64,000 nt of DNA. It comes from Ilyonectria destructans (Eukaryota; Ascomycota; Sordariomycetes; Hypocreales; Nectriaceae). Shown piece after piece: positions 1 through 11,331 of the stretch. The translations under genes and the position numbers were made by a program. A model generated the notes under the pieces. It saw nothing but the letters and a program-made list of their open reading frames with translations. It made no database searches and was not told the origin of the DNA. Positions within the stretch are counted from its first letter, which is position 1. Each line of letters begins with the position of its first letter. The stretch lies in contig JAHEWK010000002.1 of NCBI GenBank assembly GCA_020740775.1, positions 682,001 to 746,000 of the forward strand, given 5' to 3'.

Positions 1-3
1 CCT

Positions 4-1068
4 CTAATACATGGTGCATGATGGACCAGCAGCAATGCTCTTGCAGGGAAATCGTCTTCTTTCCTCTTCTGCGAAGTCAACATCCCTTAGGACCCTCCGA
101 GAACCGTCCGCCGACCTAATGACAATGTTGCAATACTGTGCCCCCCGGCGACTAACATCAATGTCACCGTAGACACCGGTCACGCCTTTTCCTGTCAGTC
201 GGCAGACCTCTTCAGCCTCAGTATGAAGGTGCTGTTTGATCCTAAAGACGGCAGGTGGGTAATATTTCGTCTTGAAGAAGTTCTTTGTCGGAATACTGCT
301 GGGGCAACATATGAAGGAGATTTTGGATACACCGTCGAGCTGAGATATCTGTCTCATGGTTTTATCAACGTCCCGCTTTCCTCGGCGCACGCGTATATGA
401 TGGGGCATAGGCATGTTCCTCACCTGGGTGTGAGAACCCGGGAGCTGCATGTTGCCTGTCATTCGCCACCATGTAAATCCAAGCCGTTGCGACTTCGCCT
501 TCGCCAACCGCAGACTAACGACGAGGGACTCAGGCGTCCACTCAGGGTTGATAACAACTATCTGCTGCACCTGATTCGACCCAAACCCTGCGCATCGACG
601 GGCCGTCCTCTGCCACTGAAGGTAGGCGCCGGTCTTGCCATATTGATCCACATCGTTTGCGAGAGTCATACCGTTGTGCAAAGGCTGGTCTGAAGTTCCC
701 TCCAGAAAGATGAAAAAGATGTTTTTAAACAACGGTACGATGTGTCTGCCCGGTCCGGTAAGCCACCTGTGAACCTCGGGTGTATTGGCCAACAATAGCC
801 AGGAGCGGGATGCAATGTATTGTAGTGAGAGCATACGCAGATAGGAGTCGATCTTGAAGAGGCCAACATGATCGTCTAGGAGATGTATCAGAGGTTGGGG
901 GGAACACTCATCGGCGTTGTGGCCGAGAGCTGCGTGGAAAGAACGAATGGATTCTAGATTCGAACGCAGCCATCCTGAAGACTCTAAGGCATAGATTGAT
1001 GATGAAGGGCACCGCACATAGGTAGGCTGGGGGTATACGAACCCGTTGTATCGGGTTGGGAAGAGCAC
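4..1068 (-). CDS. hypothetical protein, 354 aa, single exon
   Basis: One uninterrupted minus-strand frame from an ATG at 1068 to a TAG at 4-6. I do not recognise the family. There is no signal peptide and no clear membrane segment. The C-terminal third is basic, with an Arg/Lys-rich patch near RVRRGKRDVDK and a late EEERRRFPCK segment. A length of 354 codons without a stop is unlikely by chance in this composition, and the protein looks globular with normal hydrophobic spacing. The next plus-strand neighbour is more than 1.7 kb away, so context gives no functional hint. It could be a surviving exon of a longer gene or a lineage-specific orphan. The stop lies four bases from the window edge, so a downstream exon outside the window cannot be excluded. 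Confidence 0.5.
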   Translation of the reverse strand: MLFPTRYNGFVYPQPTYVRCPSSSIYALESSGWLRSNLESIRSFHAALGHNADECSPQPLIHLLDDHVGLFKIDSYLRMLSLQYIASRSWLLLANTPEVHRWLTGPGRHIVPLFKNIFFIFLEGTSDQPLHNGMTLANDVDQYGKTGAYLQWQRTARRCAGFGSNQVQQIVVINPEWTPESLVVSLRLAKAKSQRLGFTWWRMTGNMQLPGSHTQVRNMPMPHHIRVRRGKRDVDKTMRQISQLDGVSKISFICCPSSIPTKNFFKTKYYPPAVFRIKQHLHTEAEEVCRLTGKGVTGVYGDIDVSRRGAQYCNIVIRSADGSRRVLRDVDFAEEERRRFPCKSIAAGPSCTMY

Positions 1069-2700
1069 GGTAGGGCGACCTACCGCTTACTTAATTATCT
1101 GTAGCTTAATCTCTCCTGGTAGTCTAGAGAACCTAGCATGTGGCCTTGGATGATTGAATTTGATTTTGGAAGGGGAGTGAGGCGGTTGAAGTAGCATATT
1201 CGGCAATGGTTTCAACGCATGAGTGAGGGCAAGTACGTATGGTGAATGAGAGAAAGTTGAAATAGGGCCAGGATATAGGAGTTAATCAGATGTAACGGGG
1301 AGATATTTGCGTGGCTGACGGCAAAGAAGACACATTTCGAGGGTGACTACATGATAACGACTTCAATTCACCAAGATGACAATACACCTGAGATTAGAAT
1401 GGATTGTGACAAGAGAGAATAAGCAAGGATATCGGAACAAGTTGCCGAGCGCTAGGATAAAATGCGACATGATAGCATGTATACATTGAGAGTGCCGTAC
1501 TGCGCATGCATGCCTCGATGTCTGTTCCGGTGGTAAGCATCCTTCACTTCATCAACACACCCCGATGATCTGCTCTCGGAAGGACGGTAAGGCTAGGCGG
1601 GAAAAGCATCAGGGATTATCAATAAAACATATTGGGCAAAGGGCAGTTTCCCCCTCACCGTCTCTTCCCAAATTTACTGTTGGTTGGGTCGTAGGCTGCA
1701 CTGCCTCGGGGTTGTTGGTTGGTATGTGGCGGAGGGTCTCAGGATCGACAGCTGGAACCGAGAAATGAGTCACCCATCAATGTCGTTCATCACGGCCCTA
1801 TGAACTTTCTCCGTTGCACGCGAATGACCTTGAACTACGTACCCGAAATTAGTCTCTATGATATACTCGCCTAAGATAATAATACACAACGCTGGGTAGA
1901 AACAAGGGGCTGATGTCTCCAAAGCTGTACTTCAATGTCCTAACCAGTTCTGTCGTATCGACAGGTAACAGCTAGTGCCGCACGGGGACGCTTAAAAAGG
2001 GATCTGAGACCCCTACAATCTCATGGCCTCGGTTAAATGTCTCCTCGCTTCCTCATTTCCCACGATCGTTGCGTGAGTTATGGAAACGCCTGAGTAGCCA
2101 GAAAGACCTTCGGGGGCCGTTGGTCAGTGCACTTCGTCAAATTTAGTGGCAAATGACCCATCAGCCCATCACGCTGCTTCCTCCGATCATTCAGATGCTC
2201 CGGACGCGGTTGGTTATTAGATACCTCTCGTGGCGTTTTATCCCCAGGCTGTGCGGCGAGGAATGAGTTAGCCTGGAATGTGGTTAGCCAGTAGAGCTCC
2301 ATTGTCTCGATGTTGTTTGTAGTACATTAAGTTGTTTTTCATTGCATGGTAGCGCGTAGTCAACAAAATATTTCTTCAGGCAATGCATTCCTTCACCTCT
2401 TGTCACATAACGCTAAGCCAAGAATCGGTCGTTTTGTTGGCTCGGTTGACCACTAGGCTGTATTTCATTCGACCGTAGGTTATTGGTATCGACACGAGAC
2501 GTACAGTAGCCGTTTCAAACATGCTGCACGATGCTCTCCTAGGTTATCATTGTTCTCAGCACCATCTTAGAATGACCTCAACAAGGCCGAGATTAGGCGA
2601 GTCTAGCTGAGTGTTTAGGATTAACATTGCACTGATGAACAGGCATCCATCAACGCTCGGTACAGATAGCCCTTCAGTACCAATCCATTCCACCATCCGA
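1069..2700. other. gene-free stretch
   Basis: Only short open frames of 60-75 codons occur, in conflicting frames and with no recognisable domain. I see no tRNA, terminal repeat or TE protein remnant here. The right end merges into the promoter of the broken cysteine-rich gene. Confidence 0.5.
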
Positions 2701-2715
2701 AAATGAAGAAAGAGA

Positions 2716-2723
2716 TATAAAAA
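2716..2723 (+). promoter_or_regulatory. TATA box of the small cysteine-rich gene
   Basis: TATAAAAA lies about 100 bp upstream of the expected start at 2822. A pyrimidine/CA-rich leader containing several CACCAC/CAACAC motifs follows, which is typical of strongly expressed secreted-protein genes in ascomycetes. The promoter looks intact although the reading frame behind it is damaged. Confidence 0.45.
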
Positions 2724-2821
2724 GGGTCCGGGTCCCCATCTTATCCTTCGTTATTGCACACTCGTGTTCAACACTTCCAAACATCACTCCACTTACAATT
2801 TTCTCAACGACACTCACCACA

Positions 2822-3229
2822 ATTCTCTTTCAAACTACCACTCTCTTCGCTGTTGCACTCCTCTTTGTCGGGGATGTGATGAGTGGCCCTGTCGATAAGC
2901 AGGTGGACTCTGCCGCTGGGGATGAGGTGCTTGCCATAAGGGAGGCTTCAATTGCCACGGACCCTTGTATGTACTTCTGTGCCAAACAGGCGAGTTAGCC
3001 ATATATGAACTAACACTAGAAATATCGGATTTCGCGTGTAACTGCCCACATAACTGCAAATATAAAAAGGGCCACAGTTGCAAATTCTTCAGTGGTCCTT
3101 CCGATAACTATCCCATCAATGAAGGAAGTGAGTGGCTATACAAACCAAGAAACTACGTACATAACTCTGCTAATGTATATTATAGAATGCACCTGGGTTC
3201 GCGGTGATTTGGTCTGTGAGGCCACCTGA
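2822..3229 (+). pseudogene. decayed small cysteine-rich secreted protein gene (two introns)
   Basis: Three exons can be traced at 2822-2966, 3020-3127 and 3186-3229. The introns run 2967-3019 (GTATGT donor, CTAAC branch, TAG acceptor) and 3128-3185 (GTGAGT, GCTAAT, TAG). Exon 1 reads as a hydrophobic secretion leader (FAVALLFVG). Exons 2 and 3 give a cysteine pattern CNCPHNC...GHSC...KC...VC ending in TGA at 3227-3229. This resembles fungal six-cysteine small secreted proteins of about 100 residues. There are two lesions. The expected start, placed after a fungal-style CACCACA context, is ATT and no in-frame ATG exists. The codon split by intron 1 (2966 plus 3020-3021) reads TAA. Both could be single-base changes. 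The promoter and splice signals are intact, so decay looks recent. A non-AUG start would not rescue the junction stop. Confidence 0.5.
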
Positions 3230-4781
3230 CCGCTAGGCTCAACTACACTTTGCGGTATAAACAGACATGACATAAACGCCTCGGCTAGTTATACCGGAAT
3301 GTACCGCATTTCTCTCCTATTCATCTGTTAGCTAGGCTAGAAGCGGCAACTGAGCTTGGTCAGGCAACAGGAAAGCCCGAAGTCCTGATAGTGCAGCAAG
3401 TCTTAGTTATGATAGACGCAATTTATCCAGCTTAAAGAAGATCAAATATATAGTGAGGGTTGGATTGTTCCAAAAAGTGGTCTGCCTTTCTTTGCACTGG
3501 GAATTAACCCGGGAATTTTCACGAAGCGGCTTGAGGAGATGAACACATATAGGATGCGATAAATCAGATAGAAAAACCAGTGGTTTTGTCCGAATGAGTT
3601 TCTATTCTTAAAAATAGTTTCTTTAAATTATCTCAGATTTATAGTCAAGCTATAATTACGATTTTTTAAACATCGCATAGACCCGCTGTGAGATAAGAAG
3701 CCTATGGACAAGAGATAAGGACACATCTTTGCCGCACGTATTTGATATCGTTGGAACCGAAGCTATCGCAATCGCAAGCGGGGCGTGGGCGAGACCCGAT
3801 TGGTTGGATCACGGCTGCGTAGCTCGGTCTGGGGTCGCGCTGGTTGTGCGGGGGACGCGTTGAAATGGAAGTTGACGGCGAGACGACGATGTGACGCCCC
3901 ACGCGCAGGGATCCATCAGGCAGTGACGGGGATGGTGTCTAGCCCGGCGAATTGTCTAGGGCGGCGAGAGGCCAGGCCAACACTCAGAGACCAACACTCA
4001 GTGGAAGCCTCCATCAGTTCGGTTGATGCGATGAGGCCAGCATCACCCAGTCAATGCCAGAGGAGAAATCCGTGTGGTAAACGAGCATTTGGTCCTGCAC
4101 GTTGAACTTGACATCCTCACCGCCCAGGTCAAGCGCTTCCTCATTAATCTCGTCCAGCATGCCGACGAGTATTTTTCAGAATCGACGATTTGGTCCACGA
4201 ATATGTCGAAATATTCCTAGTCTCTGTTATAATCCACGAAATTGCTCGAGGCTCATACAAATGCATTGTTAGAGTGAGCTTCCGGTCCCTAACTGTGCAG
4301 TGCGGTGACGAAGGCACGATTAGCACACTCTTGGCGCTTTGCTTGGGACGGCGAACATGTCACACTAGCACTTGTGGCATCGTTGATAAAAACTGGCAAT
4401 ATATTAGGCTCAATATCGATAAGGAATTATTAAAAAATAGATTATTAGGGCTAGCTGTTTTAGCGGTATTAGCAATAGGTTGCAGAAACTGGGGCGCGGA
4501 GGCCCGGAAAGGTGATAGCAAGGAGGCCAAGAAAAAGTTTTTACAGGAGAGAGTTATGTTCCTTGAAAGAGATAGGTGTGGTTTTGGGGTATAGGGTAGG
4601 ACATGCTTGTAGCTGTTGGACGAACAAGGGATTTACGTGAGGTCCGCCGTGGGGAGTTTATTTAGGATCAAATATATAGTATCAAGGGTCTAGCCACTTT
4701 CGTCTGACACACGGACACGAGTAGTTTTATTAGCTACTCGTAAGGTGTACAGCGACTACTCAAACTACCCAGTAGAAAACA
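3230..4781. other. gene-free stretch with a 15-bp direct repeat
   Basis: No gene is supported. Open frames at 3785-4105 (+) and 4190-4594 (+) have no recognisable domain. The second has a hydrophobic run (LLGLAVLAVLAIG) in a Lys-rich tail but no convincing start context or homology. The 15-mer GATCAAATATATAGT occurs at 3440-3454 and again at 4666-4680 in the same orientation. It may mark a degenerate repeat element, but I could not define termini. Confidence 0.35.
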
Positions 4782-7129
4782 CTAGGAAAAGCTCACCACA
4801 ACGCTTCCTACGGAGATGGTAGTGTTACTCTGCGTCACGCCGGTAGCGTCGCTGCTGACGTAGCTGGAACCGCCGCCTCCCGTCGAAGGTAAGACGGCGT
4901 TCCAGCCCTCGACACTGTTGGCGTAATGGAGGGTAGCGCCGCTGCCGCCGCCATAGTAACCTCCGCCACCAGCGCCCGAACTTCCCACGCCTGCAATGAG
5001 ATCGGCAGCTGCGACGCCATTCGCGCCAATGCTCCCGCTCGCACTATTCCCACTGCTGGCTGTTTGGTAGTATCCGCCGTATGTCCCCGCACTGCCGCCG
5101 CTGCTTGTCGAGCCTGCGCCTCCTCCAGTCGTTCTAGCAAGAGAGGTAGTAGTTTGCGAATCTCCTCTGACGAACCGCGATATCCCATTGTATCCCCCAT
5201 TGCTTCTGCCAGCAGATGAAGTCACGACCAGTGAGCTACTTGGGCCCGTGTCTGAAGTACTTATCGCATAGTTGGCTCCGCCTCCTCCTCCTCCGGCAAT
5301 GGCAACCAAAGAACCAGCGATGTACAACCCAGATCCTGCACCACCGCCACCACCTCCCTGAGAATCAGTGGCGGATCCGCCGCTCCAATATGTACTTGTC
5401 CCGGCATCCCCTAAGTTGGCCCCGCCGGCAATGGGGCTGAGCTCCGCCCCGCCACTGACCACGATGGACCCTGATATGTATGCCCCGAAACCCCCGAGGT
5501 ACCCCCCTCTTTGCCCGCCAGCACCACCAATAATGGTGAAACTCATGGTCTGAGCACATGCAGGGGCAGTCCATTGGGTCGAAGCACCTGCAGTTCCACT
5601 CGCCGAAAGCGTTAGTGTCTGGTCAAGGCCGGTGCATGATGAAGTGGGAGATGATGAAGTGGTAGAAGTAGTGGTAGAAGGAGTGGTAGAAGGAGTGGTA
5701 GAAGGAGTGGTAGAAGGAGTGGTAGAAGGAGTGGTAGAAGGAGTGGTAGAAGGAGTGGTAGAAGGAGTGGTAGAAGGAGTGGTAGAAGGAGTGGTAGAAG
5801 GAGTGGTAGAAGTAGTGGTAGAAGTAGTGGTAGAAGTAGTGGATGGAATAGTCGATGGAATAGTCGATGGAGCAGTGGGTGCAGTGGTAGGCGTGGTAGA
5901 TTGAGCAGTGGATGTAGCAGATGAACCTGTGCCAGTAGAGGGAGTCACAGGGGTAATGACGGTGGTTGTACAAGGATGGGTGCAATCTGATGCGGGAGGA
6001 ATAGTCGTGCCAACACAAGATGTAGTTCCAGTACAAGTAGATGTAATAGTTGTGACCGTATCTGGCGGGGTTGTGGAGGTCGGAGGCACAGGGGTGATGA
6101 CAGTAGTTATGCAAGGATGGGTACAGTCTGATGCAGGAGGAATAGTCGTGCCAACACAAGATGCAGTTCCAGTACCAGTAGATATAATAGTCGTAACTGT
6201 ATCTGGCGGGGTTGTAGAGATTGTCATCAATAAGGGAGGAATAGGGGTGATGATAGTAGTTGTGCAAGGATGGGCACAATCTGATGCGGGAGTAATAGTC
6301 GTGCCAACACAAGATGCAGTTCCAGTACAAGTAGATGTAATAGTTATAACTGTATCTGGCGGGGCTGTAGAGGTTGTTGTCGATAAGGGAGGCACAGGGA
6401 TGATGACGGTAGTTGTGCAAGGATGGGTGCAGTCTGATGCGGGAGGAACAGTTCTAGGCTTGCAAGTGCCAACACAAGTAGATGTAATAGTTGTGACCGT
6501 ATCCGGTGGCACTGAAAAGGTTGATACAGAAGGAGGCACGGGGGTTATGACTGTAGTTGTGCATGGGCGCGTACAGTCAGATGCCGGGGGAATGGTTGTG
6601 GGCTTGCAAGAAGCAGTGCCAGCGCAGATTGAGGTAATGGTGGTAACCGTGTCGGGATGCGGCAAGTAAGTGATGACAGTGTCGGGATTTGTGCCTGAAG
6701 GTGGTACAGTGGAAACAATGGGAGTGGTTCCAATCCAAATAGTTGTTGTTGTGAATGACTGCGGAGCGGATGGCATATAAGTCTCCACGGTGCCTGGGTT
6801 GGTACCAGATGGAAGGATGGTAGTGTAGCTTGGAACCTTGCCGCCTTGAGTACTCTTCAATGTGCTATACGGCTCATCACTGCAGGTTGCGCTCTGAATC
6901 CTGGTACAGTCTTGTCAGTAATTGATACATTTGCCTCTAGGTGTAGCGGTGCTAACCAAGTCACTGTAGTGGTTGTCATGAAGGTTGAACCATCCGAGAC
7001 CACCGCAATGGGCTGCAGCCCTACGACTTGGATACCTGTCGGGCATTGACAATTGGCAAGATCCATTTCAAGAGAAGAAACTGGAGTTGATAATGCCAAT
7101 GCGCCTATGAGTACAGCACCAGGCTTCAT
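4782..7129 (-). CDS. secreted Thr/Pro-repeat and glycine-rich surface protein (adhesin-like)
   Basis: Start ATG at 7129. The first exon gives a signal peptide (KPGAVLIGALALSTPVSS) followed by a short Cys-containing segment (ANCQCPTG). A frame change near 6.9 kb needs an intron. Either 6880-6956 (77 nt, GTTAGC donor, CTGAC branch, GCAG acceptor) or 6894-6928 (35 nt) restores frame; I prefer the longer. Next come five copies of a 40-45-residue unit with PPDTVTTITSTC, then PPASDC.HPCTTTVITP. An STTP/STTT mucin-like stalk follows. The C-terminal domain of about 280 residues opens with FTIIGGAGGQRGG and is rich in GGGGGG and SGG, like the glycine-rich domain of ALK-type and bacterial surface proteins. 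The domain order suggests an O-glycosylated stalk presenting a Gly-rich domain outside the wall. No C-terminal GPI signal or membrane segment is evident. The full protein is about 757-770 residues. Confidence 0.7.
5658..5843 (-). repeat. 12-bp coding minisatellite, (STTP/STTT)n
   Basis: The plus-strand unit GTGGTAGAAGGA is repeated in perfect tandem about a dozen times, with GTGGTAGAAGTA variants at both ends. On the coding strand it encodes Ser-Thr-Thr-Pro, flanked by Ser-Thr-Thr-Thr. The near-identity of the central copies indicates recent expansion or homogenisation, and copy number should vary between strains. Confidence 0.9.
5940..6670 (-). repeat. five tandem 40-45-residue Cys/Thr/Pro coding repeats
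   Basis: Each unit of about 130 bp encodes DTVTTITSTC, a variable linker (GTASCVGTTI or GTCKPRTV), PASDC, HPC and TTTVITPVPP. That gives mostly four to five Cys per unit. Copies differ by scattered substitutions and small linker differences, so they are older than the adjacent minisatellite. The long complementary open frame on the plus strand is a by-product of this composition. Confidence 0.8.
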
Positions 7130-7901
7130 GATGTCGAAAGTTGCTTATGATCTCTGGTAGTTTTGATAGAAAGGTGTGGCTTCTGTACATGAACCAAGAG
7201 GATGCTAAGACTATCTTTATATCCCCAAGGATTGTCTGAAGTCTGTCATGTCCGACATTCCCAACACAATCATGTCTTATCGGCTCTCGACTGCTCTCCT
7301 TCCCAGCCGATCACACGTGTGGAAGCGATCATCTCTTGGAGTTGCGCTAGAATAAGCGATGGAGAACATGTCACGCAGTCAGATGGCCGCTTTTACTTCG
7401 ACTACCTTAAACCTTCGAACCGAGATCAGATTCGCCGAGGTCGGATTCGCCGAGGGCCGGATTGGCCGAGTCGCTTACATCGACCTGCCTATTGAAGGAC
7501 TAGTTGACCTTCTCTTCACGCACTAACTTTTCCGATTGTTGTTCAGTACTGATTCGACTCCATAAAATGACGGTGCGAGTTGATATCGCCAGTACGTCTG
7601 TCTTCCAACACCGGAAGTACACCGGTAATCTAACTCTATAACTCCGTTTTGAATCTAGTACATAGAAATTGGGTTTGCTTACTTCAGTCATTTTAGCTCT
7701 GCTCTTATCAGGAAAAAAAGAAATTCCTTTCCGGTATCTTGGAGTCAATCAAGGTTCAAGCTCTCTTTCTAATTCTCTACCTCATAAAGACAGTACCTCC
7801 CTCCTCGTGAGCTTTAGTCACTAAGACAGTAACTTACCCTACCATACATCTCTCTCCAACACCATTACACAACTTTTTTCTTCTTCTTTTCCCTTTCCAT
7901 A
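7130..7901. other. divergent intergenic region between two wall-protein genes
   Basis: This is the shared upstream region of the minus-strand Gly-rich protein and the plus-strand wall protein at 7902. At 7431-7465 there are overlapping variants of GATTCGCCGAGG / GGATTGGCCGAG, a short imperfect tandem repeat. The last 60 bp before 7902 are pyrimidine-rich (TTTTTTCTTCTTCTTTTCCC), a common core-promoter feature in filamentous fungi. No gene is seen. Confidence 0.4.
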
Positions 7902-8594
7902 ATGAAGACGTACCTCGTTTATCTCTTTGCTATGGCTGCATCATATACCCCGACAGTCTCTAGTTCGGGCATATGTGAGACAACGACAACTCTTCCCGGC
8001 ATCACAGCGTTCAGTGATGGCGGGTTTACCAAATATGTCCAGTCATTCACGACGGTCTACTTGGAGTTTTGTCCAGAGGGTCTGTGCCCTGAAACCTATA
8101 CCATTACCGAAACCTGCACGAAGACTCTATGCCAGCCGCACACTAGCACTGTGCTCCCTCCAGGGTTCACCCAGGCTACAATTGTCTGCACAAACTGTGG
8201 TAGTCAAGGGCCTATGACCGAAGTTTTGACCTTTCCGAGCCAGGCCATTGCTTCTTACTCTACGTTGGGTTACAAAGTCATATCGACAAGCCCCTCGAAC
8301 TCTGCGGCCACTCAAACATCTCCGTCTGGCTCGGGTTCACAGCCTGATATCAAATCGAACGCAAATGCTGGCTCTTATTCTGAATCAAATCATGGAATTA
8401 CCTCCCACGCCGCCGCCTCTACCACTCAGATCGCTATTTTCACTACTTCTTCTGGTACCTTAGTAGCCTCTGGTATCTTAGGAGGTTCTGATACTCCAAC
8501 TCAAGTTGCTGTGGCCGCTGCAGTTGGAATTCGCCCTGGCATCATTATTCTCGGCCCTATCAGTATTACTTCCATCGCTTTTCAACTTATATAA
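7902..8594 (+). CDS. GPI-anchored-type cell wall protein, 230 aa
   Basis: A single exon begins at the ATG in CATAATGAAG and ends in TAA. It has a signal peptide (YLVYLFAMAASYTPTVSS). A Cys-containing N-terminal domain of about 100 residues follows, with spaced motifs FCPEGLC, ETCTKTLC and IVCTNCG typical of small fungal wall proteins. Next is a Ser/Thr-rich spacer, then a hydrophobic C-terminal tail of about 30 residues (VAVAAAVGI...IIILGPISITSIAF) preceded by small residues (ILGGSDT). That is the layout of a GPI attachment signal. It lies head to head with another secreted Thr-rich protein gene, so the two may be co-regulated surface proteins. No enzymatic motif is seen; a structural or adhesive role is inferred. 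Confidence 0.7.
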   Translation: MKTYLVYLFAMAASYTPTVSSSGICETTTTLPGITAFSDGGFTKYVQSFTTVYLEFCPEGLCPETYTITETCTKTLCQPHTSTVLPPGFTQATIVCTNCGSQGPMTEVLTFPSQAIASYSTLGYKVISTSPSNSAATQTSPSGSGSQPDIKSNANAGSYSESNHGITSHAAASTTQIAIFTTSSGTLVASGILGGSDTPTQVAVAAAVGIRPGIIILGPISITSIAFQLI

Positions 8595-11331
8595 ACCTCT
8601 TTTTAAGCTCTAGGTATTATATAGCTGGGACCTGGATGAATCAATTGTGGGAGATTGGAGGCGGTATACTCGGATGTATTTCAAAGGCTTTTACGAGGCC
8701 AATTACCTCTGAGATAGATGATGAATTTAACTTGAAAGGACTCGAGCAATTGCGCGTTGTGTTAAGCATCTATTGGCATTATGGTCTAAGAAAAACGCGA
8801 GACCTGAGACAAAAGTCTTTGTATCAAAGAAGCCGTCGCTTTCACCGGGACAGGCCACAATCGTTGTCAAGGCGCAAGTCCTACGGTCTGACTCTCCGGT
8901 ATCTTTTCGAATTACACATTTGAAAAGTAACCTTTGATGAAACGACCTAAGAAGTGCATCTTAACTCGACACATCAGATTTTGCTTTGGCTTGGTAGCGA
9001 GACGACCGTACTAAACTAGGCTTTGAATTCCGTGTGAATTGTAACTATCTAGCCCAAAACAATGGGTTCTAGTCTACTTTACTGAGCACAGCGAGGAGGC
9101 TCGAATCGGTTAAATCAACGGCGATCCTCGAATATAGACTAGCTCAGGGCGCACATTTTACTTAGTGAGTCCTAAATGGTCAAAATACGGCAAGTTATGT
9201 TCGTGCGGCGCTTTTGATAGGAAACGCCGGCGCTACCTATAACTAGTAGTATTTTGTTTAGCGCCTTTCGAATAGCATGTATAGAGCTGAAAGCGGGTGT
9301 TGCAACTAAGCTAAGAGTACCTTGTAGTATACAGCTCCCAAGGGACTATTTGGTATCGTGACAACATGCACCGTTGTGATCTTGATGCAAAAGTCAATTC
9401 CATGTACTCCACGTCTAAGTTGATACTATTTAGAAAAGCTTTGGCATGTTGTGCTCCACGATAACGACGTTGTGCGCTCTTGGACTCTTCCGGCTCTGTA
9501 ATATCGCTATCGGCCCGATAATGATGTTGCGCTCGCTAATCAAACATCGTCAGCTTCCAATATCAACCGGCTACAGAAGCGTCTTTGACTGGTAGCGTCT
9601 ACGCAGGAGTGAGGTTGATTGGTTCCCTTACAAGACAGTGTAATCTCACATTCCAGTCAGCAAGCGGCACAGCCTTCCATGCATATGCCTTCGACTTGAA
9701 CTTTTACCGAATTTTTGACTTTCGAAATAAACTGCATTTGTAGGCAGGTGGTCGATCTTTTGCCAGGGTCCTAGGATTATCCATATTTATTCCGTACTTC
9801 GTGATATATCGGCAATCCCGACGCACAATGATTACTTGCCCCCCATACATACAACAAGCAGCGAATAATGGCTATGTTCCTTAGATCGGAGAAATTATTA
9901 GTTTCCGCAACCTAAGTTAGGCGTTAATATAGAGAACAGGGCTTAACATGCAATAGGATTTTCAAAGAATCCTCCGACAGTTTGTCAGTAGGGTGGCAAG
10001 GCAAGTATACTACCCTTCTGTATAGAGACCCATAGTGTAATAAGACGGACCAACACATCCTAATACTAGTATAGGCGGAAAAACCAAGCGTTTGGTTCCA
10101 ACGTCCAGATAAGCCTTTAGTGAGGGGTATTTCACATTCCAGTGAATAAAGTGGTTGCGGCGTCTAAGGCTAAAGCTAAACTTTAAGGGATGCCAAGAAT
10201 GCGTCACTTCCGTATTGGTATGATCAGCAACTTCACGGTTAAATTCTATTTCCAAATTTGTCCAATCCTGTTCCCCTCTTTCATCCGATAAGTATGTACG
10301 ATTAAGTGTAAAGGGAAAGTAGTCATAATAGGTAAGCAGCTAGGTATAACGAAAGGTACCGTATTCTGTATTGCAACACTAAAGCTTGAGGTTCCAAAAG
10401 TGAACCCCTAGCGTTCGTGTGTAGATAAGAGGGCGATGCCCCCCCGAGCTACGTGACGTCACGTAGCCTAGTCAGTGGGGTAGTCCGATCCCACGTTACA
10501 TTAAGTGCGATTAAGTCCTGATTGGGAGTTGGGAGTGAAACCTTGGGCTTGCTTCAATCTGTCTATCTCGCTTTGAATAGAGACCCTCCGACTCGTATTT
10601 CAGCTGCACGTAAGTGGAGCAAGAATTCCCTCTAGGACATTTTAACCTTCCTCGCGAGGCATTTTCGACAACTTCAAGATGAGTTACTAAGTGTTGAGCC
10701 CATAATAAGGAATAATAAGCACGTACGCCATATGCTTCATTCCAGCGGGAATTCCAGTAGTCAGTCAATGTCGGATTTATCTTGGCGTCTTACTGCCATA
10801 TACTGGGTTGCCAGCAACTAAGCAAGGGCTAGTATATCATTCCGAGTCCGGGCCGTAAGTTCAGATGGCACGTCTCGCGTAGGGAATACTAGGAATGCTG
10901 ACCAGAAGAAGCAAAGACGCCAGCCAGCCGCCGCAGCTTTCTGGGCTCTAAGGGATTTCCCAGTGATCCAGAGGGACGCGTGTTTGGTCGTGGATCAGTC
11001 GAGGCTATACGACAACGCTAATGCAACCTGATGACAGAAACCTTGGCAGGTTAATTAAGCTTCGACCAAGTAGTCAAATCTCTATCCATTCCGTAATGGA
11101 GATAGTTGCGTGGTCGCGGTCTTGCGCGCCACTCGCTTGTTTGCGCCACTTGCTTATCATGTACGTTATATTTTATCTACATAGGCTGAAAACCCTGCTT
11201 ACTATGGGAGTTACCTGTCCGGAAAGGGGGTCGTCCCGGAAGGGGCTTTTGGATGTTAACATCAGATTCAACTCTCAAGGAACGTCCGTATCCTATCCAG
11301 TTTCTTGAGGTAAAAATAGCTCCAATAACTC
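8595..11331. other. 2.7-kb gene-free stretch
   Basis: All frames are broken at short intervals. Frames such as 8636-8923 (+), 10010-10255 (-) and 10511-10768 (-) match nothing I recognise and have no splice-consistent partners. The only clear structure is a 20-bp perfect palindrome at 10448-10467. This may be old mutated repeat DNA, but I found no terminal repeats. Confidence 0.4.
10448..10467. other. 20-bp perfect palindrome with CRE-like core
   Basis: The sequence is self-complementary over 20 bp and centred on TGACGTCA, the consensus ATF/CREB (bZIP) site, flanked by ACGTG E-box/ABRE-like arms (CTACG...CGTAG). It could bind a bZIP dimer or form a hairpin. The nearest gene end is about 0.9 kb away, so it is not in an obvious promoter. 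Confidence 0.5.

Noticed and set aside
4190..4594. 134-codon plus frame with a hydrophobic run
   Set aside because: No domain, no splice partners, inconsistent start; composition changes midway. Not enough to call a gene.
5623..6420. 265-codon minus frame of Tyr/His repeats
   Set aside because: Shifted reading of the same repeats; low complexity only, no start or neighbours to support it.
5908..6669. Long plus-strand frame opposite the Cys/Thr repeats
   Set aside because: Val/Gly-rich complement of the repeat coding strand; the minus frame has the signal peptide and sensible domains.
10448..10467. Palindrome as a telomere-resolution or origin site
   Set aside because: No linear-element features or repeats nearby; a bZIP-type site is simpler.
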